Assembly (NCBI RefSeq): GCF_014836875.1
Contig: NZ_JACSQC010000008.1
Span: 62,001 to 126,000, forward strand
DNA length: 64,000 bases
From: Arthrobacter pullicola
GTDB taxonomy: Bacteria > Actinomycetota > Actinomycetes > Actinomycetales > Micrococcaceae
Direction: 5' to 3'
Shown here: positions 61,909-64,000 of the stretch, in pieces
Position numbering within the stretch: position 1 is the stretch's first letter
Layout: every line of letters begins with the position of its first letter
Translations under genes and position numbers: made by a program
Notes under the pieces: model-generated
The model's input: only the letters and a program-made list of their open reading frames with translations
Told to the model about the DNA's origin: nothing
Databases searched by the model: none

Positions 61909-62543
61909 CGGACCGGCGCTGCGACAAACGCCGTAGCAGTGCCCGGATCAATTTCGGTCAGACCGGCGTCGACAATCAGCGGCCCCGCACCCCGGTGTCC
62001 GTGCAGGGCGGAAAAGCCGCGCTGCGGAACTTCCTGCACGGCCGCCCCGGGCTGGGCTGCCCAGGCCTGCTGCTGACCGGCGTCCAGCTCCAGGAACCAT
62101 GCCAGCAGGGCGTGCGCAGCCTGCGCAGCCGCCTTGCCTGTGGACATGGACAGATCCCGGTTCAGGATGATCAGGGGCGACCCTGCAGCGGCAGGTGCTG
62201 GTTCCGTGACCGGCAGCTGCGTTCCTGACACCTGCAGCGCCCGCAGTGCCCGTGGCATATCCTCATACCGCTGCGGCTCGAACGCGGCTGCTTCCGCCGC
62301 CCCGATCTGCACGATGCCGGAGGGAGCCTGGGCGCAGAGCTTTGCGAAGGGCTTGGGGCCCGCACGCCGCACGGTCTTTGTAAAGCGGCCGGTCACCCAG
62401 TCTTCCCAGGCCGCGTCACCGGTCCGGTTCGCATACGCCAGCACACCGGCGACGGCGGCTGCGGCTATCGCATCGCAGTGCGCGGCCGGCTCTTCCTTAT
62501 CAACGCGCAGGAGTATCGGCTGGACAGTATCGCTGGGGTGCAC
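61905..62543 (-). CDS. Peptidyl-tRNA hydrolase, Pth2 type, with N-terminal extension
   Basis: 212 residues from GTG at 62543. The C-terminal half is Pth2-like: LIILNRDLSMSTGKAAAQAAHAL and LTEIDPGTATAFVA. The first 100 residues (DTVQPILLRVDKEEPAAHCDAIAAAAVAGV) are a helical extension. The enzyme frees peptides from tRNA; Pth2 is mainly archaeal but occurs in actinobacteria beside ordinary Pth. A GGAGG overlaps the start, so the exact start is uncertain. Shares a TTAG stop overlap with the convergent gene. Confidence 0.8.
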   Translation of the reverse strand: MHPSDTVQPILLRVDKEEPAAHCDAIAAAAVAGVLAYANRTGDAAWEDWVTGRFTKTVRRAGPKPFAKLCAQAPSGIVQIGAAEAAAFEPQRYEDMPRALRALQVSGTQLPVTEPAPAAAGSPLIILNRDLSMSTGKAAAQAAHALLAWFLELDAGQQQAWAAQPGAAVQEVPQRGFSALHGHRGAGPLIVDAGLTEIDPGTATAFVAAPVR

Positions 62544-62648
62544 CCCTCCAGCTTGCCATGGCCGGGGCGGCAGCCGGAGCAGGCGGTCTGCTGTACCCCC
62601 GCAGCGCTGCGCCGGGGTACCGTCCGTGCCCGGATGCCAGGGTGAAGA

Positions 62649-62654
62649 TAGAGT
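62649..62654 (+). promoter_or_regulatory. -10 element of a leaderless lysE-type gene
   Basis: TAGAGT ends 6 nt before the GTG at 62661; no ribosome binding site is present. Confidence 0.5.
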
Positions 62655-62660
62655 TCTTGC

Positions 62661-63299
62661 GTGACCATCGAACAAGCCCTGCTGGGTTTTACCGCTGTTG
62701 CCATCCTGCTGACGATCATGCCGGGGCTGGACTCAGCCATGGTGCTCCGCTCCGCGATCAGCCAGGGCCCGCGGCATGCCGTGGCGACCGGCCTGGGCAT
62801 CAACACCGGAGCCTTCCTATGGGGCGCCGCAGCCGCCGTGGGAATCTCGGCTCTCCTGACGGCGTCGGAAACCGCCTATACGGCGTTGAAGCTCGCCGGG
62901 GCCGCCTACATGCTGTGGCTCGGCGGCTCGCTGCTGTGGAAGTCGTTCCGGCGGCGCCAGGCCGCAGTGGAAGTCGACGGAGCCCTTCCCGCCAGCGGTG
63001 AACGGCTGGTCACATCGTGGGCCAAAGGACTGGGAACCAATCTGCTCAATCCCAAGGTTGGAGTCTTCTACATCGCCATGATTCCGCAGTTCATTCCCGA
63101 GGGCGCCTCCCCCCTCCTGATGGGTCTGGCCCTGGCTGGCATCCATAACCTGCTCAGCGTGGCTTGGTTCGGGTTCATCATTGGGGCGGCCCACCTGGCC
63201 CGGAAAACTCTCCAGGCTCCCCGGTCGGTCAGACTCACCGACCGGCTGACCGGCGTCGCACTGCTGGGCTTCGGCACCTCCCTCGCGGTGCGGCACTAG
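62661..63299 (+). CDS. LysE-family amino acid exporter (RhtB type)
   Basis: 212 residues, six hydrophobic helices; TIMPGLDSAMVLRSAISQGPR and LNPKVGVFYIAMIPQFI are the family hallmarks. Exports basic or neutral amino acids, or homoserine lactones; substrate unknown. GTG start, no Shine-Dalgarno sequence; TAGAGT 6 nt upstream suggests a leaderless mRNA. Its 151-bp 3' intergenic region has no gene. Confidence 0.92.
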   Translation: MTIEQALLGFTAVAILLTIMPGLDSAMVLRSAISQGPRHAVATGLGINTGAFLWGAAAAVGISALLTASETAYTALKLAGAAYMLWLGGSLLWKSFRRRQAAVEVDGALPASGERLVTSWAKGLGTNLLNPKVGVFYIAMIPQFIPEGASPLLMGLALAGIHNLLSVAWFGFIIGAAHLARKTLQAPRSVRLTDRLTGVALLGFGTSLAVRH

Positions 63300-63449
63300 G
63301 CCCGCGCTCCGCTGGAAAGCCTCCGGCCGGTAACGTTTCAGCAGCCCGGCGTTACTGCCGTCTGACTTGGGCAGACACCATCAAACGCGGCTGTTAGGAC
63401 TGAGGGAACGGAGATTCACTCCGCACCCCACTGCCTAGGAGATTCAGCT

Positions 63450-64000
63450 GTGCCCTCCAAACCCCTATCGTCCGTTCTTGCCCTGACCGTCCTGCTTGCG
63501 ACCGGCTGCACCGCACCCACTGCTGCTGAAACTGCCGGTGCAACGAATGGCCATGCCGCCGGTGGCGACACCCCGGCGGAATCACGGCTGGACCTCATCG
63601 AGTCCCGGGGCGCCCTGAAGGTCTGCACCACGGGCGACTACCGGCCCTTCACCTACAAGGACCCGGAAACCGGAGAGTTCTCCGGAATCGACATCGCCAT
63701 GGTCCAGGACCTGGCTTCCCGGCTGGAGGTGGAGGTCGACTACGTGCAGACCTCGTGGAAGAACCTGATGCCCGATTTCCTGGCCGGCTGTGACATCGGA
63801 GTAGGCGGGGTGTCCATTTCACTGGCCCGGGCCGAGCAGGCGTTCTACAGCGACCCGGTCCTGGACGACGGTAAAACCCCGATCACCCTGTGCGGCAAGG
63901 AAGAGCTTTACGACACCGTGGAGGAAATCAATGCACCGGGTGTCCGGTCGATCACCCCGATCGGCGGCACCAACGAGATCTTCGCGGACAAGCACTATCC
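63450..64000 (+). CDS. Periplasmic solute-binding / cyclohexadienyl dehydratase-like lipoprotein (cut by window end)
   Basis: The gene starts GTG at 63450, with AGGAG 8 nt upstream, and is open to the end of the window. A signal peptide ends in the lipobox LATGC. LKVCTTGDYRPFTYKDPETG, FSGIDIAMVQDLASRLE and GGTNEIFADKHY are typical of the PheC-type binding-protein fold, which includes cyclohexadienyl dehydratases and amino-acid binding proteins. The deciding C-terminal part is missing. Location: lipid-anchored, outer face of the membrane. Confidence 0.85.
   Translation, partial: MPSKPLSSVLALTVLLATGCTAPTAAETAGATNGHAAGGDTPAESRLDLIESRGALKVCTTGDYRPFTYKDPETGEFSGIDIAMVQDLASRLEVEVDYVQTSWKNLMPDFLAGCDIGVGGVSISLARAEQAFYSDPVLDDGKTPITLCGKEELYDTVEEINAPGVRSITPIGGTNEIFADKHY

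Noticed and set aside
61465-62543. Toxin-antitoxin pair made of the MbcA-like gene and its neighbour
   Set aside because: The neighbour is convergent and carries Pth2 motifs, not a toxin domain.

Overview
The window is a high-GC actinobacterial chromosome segment, most likely Arthrobacter or a close Micrococcaceae relative. Supporting signs are DtxR-type regulation, a DUF3027 gene beside a cold-shock gene, an XPB helicase with its actinobacterial partner gene, a WXG100 protein, c-di-AMP (ydaO-type) riboswitches in front of cell-wall hydrolases, CIRCE-controlled groEL, many GTG/TTG starts and many apparently leaderless genes. I see no rRNA, insertion sequence, prophage or CRISPR array; it reads as ordinary chromosome with a few accessory islands.

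Layout. 1-2400: tRNA-Arg(CCT), then a minus-strand surface cassette (TasA/SipW-type secreted protein, Ser-His signal peptidase, second secreted protein). 2431-6227: an ABC half-transporter and a soluble GAF-containing histidine kinase. 6224-12226: a formate dehydrogenase-like molybdoenzyme with its maturation genes (fdhD, moeA, a DUF6457 gene, mobA) and an HNH nuclease. 12393-15350: three exported wall hydrolases (two NlpC/P60, one M23) behind two ydaO-type riboswitches. 15448-24553: dtxR, serC, an MFS exporter, DUF3027 and cold-shock genes, and the XPB repair-helicase pair. 24735-27590: an OmpR-type two-component system and an orphan WXG100 gene. 27637-33656: groEL with two CIRCE boxes, a TM2 protein, cspA, LytR_C and DUF3263 genes, uracil-DNA glycosylase and a siderophore-interacting reductase. 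33706-41753: a ThrE-type exporter, a FemABX peptidyltransferase, an LLM oxidoreductase, an MFS exporter, a CHAD protein and an aldo/keto reductase. 41777-48733: a maltose/oligosaccharide regulon (malE, malF, malG, GH13 alpha-glucosidase, LacI regulator). 48902-52978: a very large surface-anchored lamin-tail/metallophosphoesterase protein. 53169-64000: small membrane, stress and repair genes, including a NhaA-DsbA fusion, ZapE, an S4-domain protein, a Pth2-type peptidyl-tRNA hydrolase, a LysE exporter and a cut-off periplasmic binding protein.

How the genes work together. The molybdenum genes supply cofactor (MoeA, MobA) and sulfuration (FdhD) to the adjacent oxidoreductase. The maltose genes import and cleave alpha-glucosides, and a LacI-type operator covers the alpha-glucosidase promoter. 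The wall hydrolases are tied together by c-di-AMP riboswitches and a common N-terminal export module. About ten genes lack a Shine-Dalgarno sequence but carry a -10-like hexamer 5-8 nt before the start codon, which points to widespread leaderless transcription.
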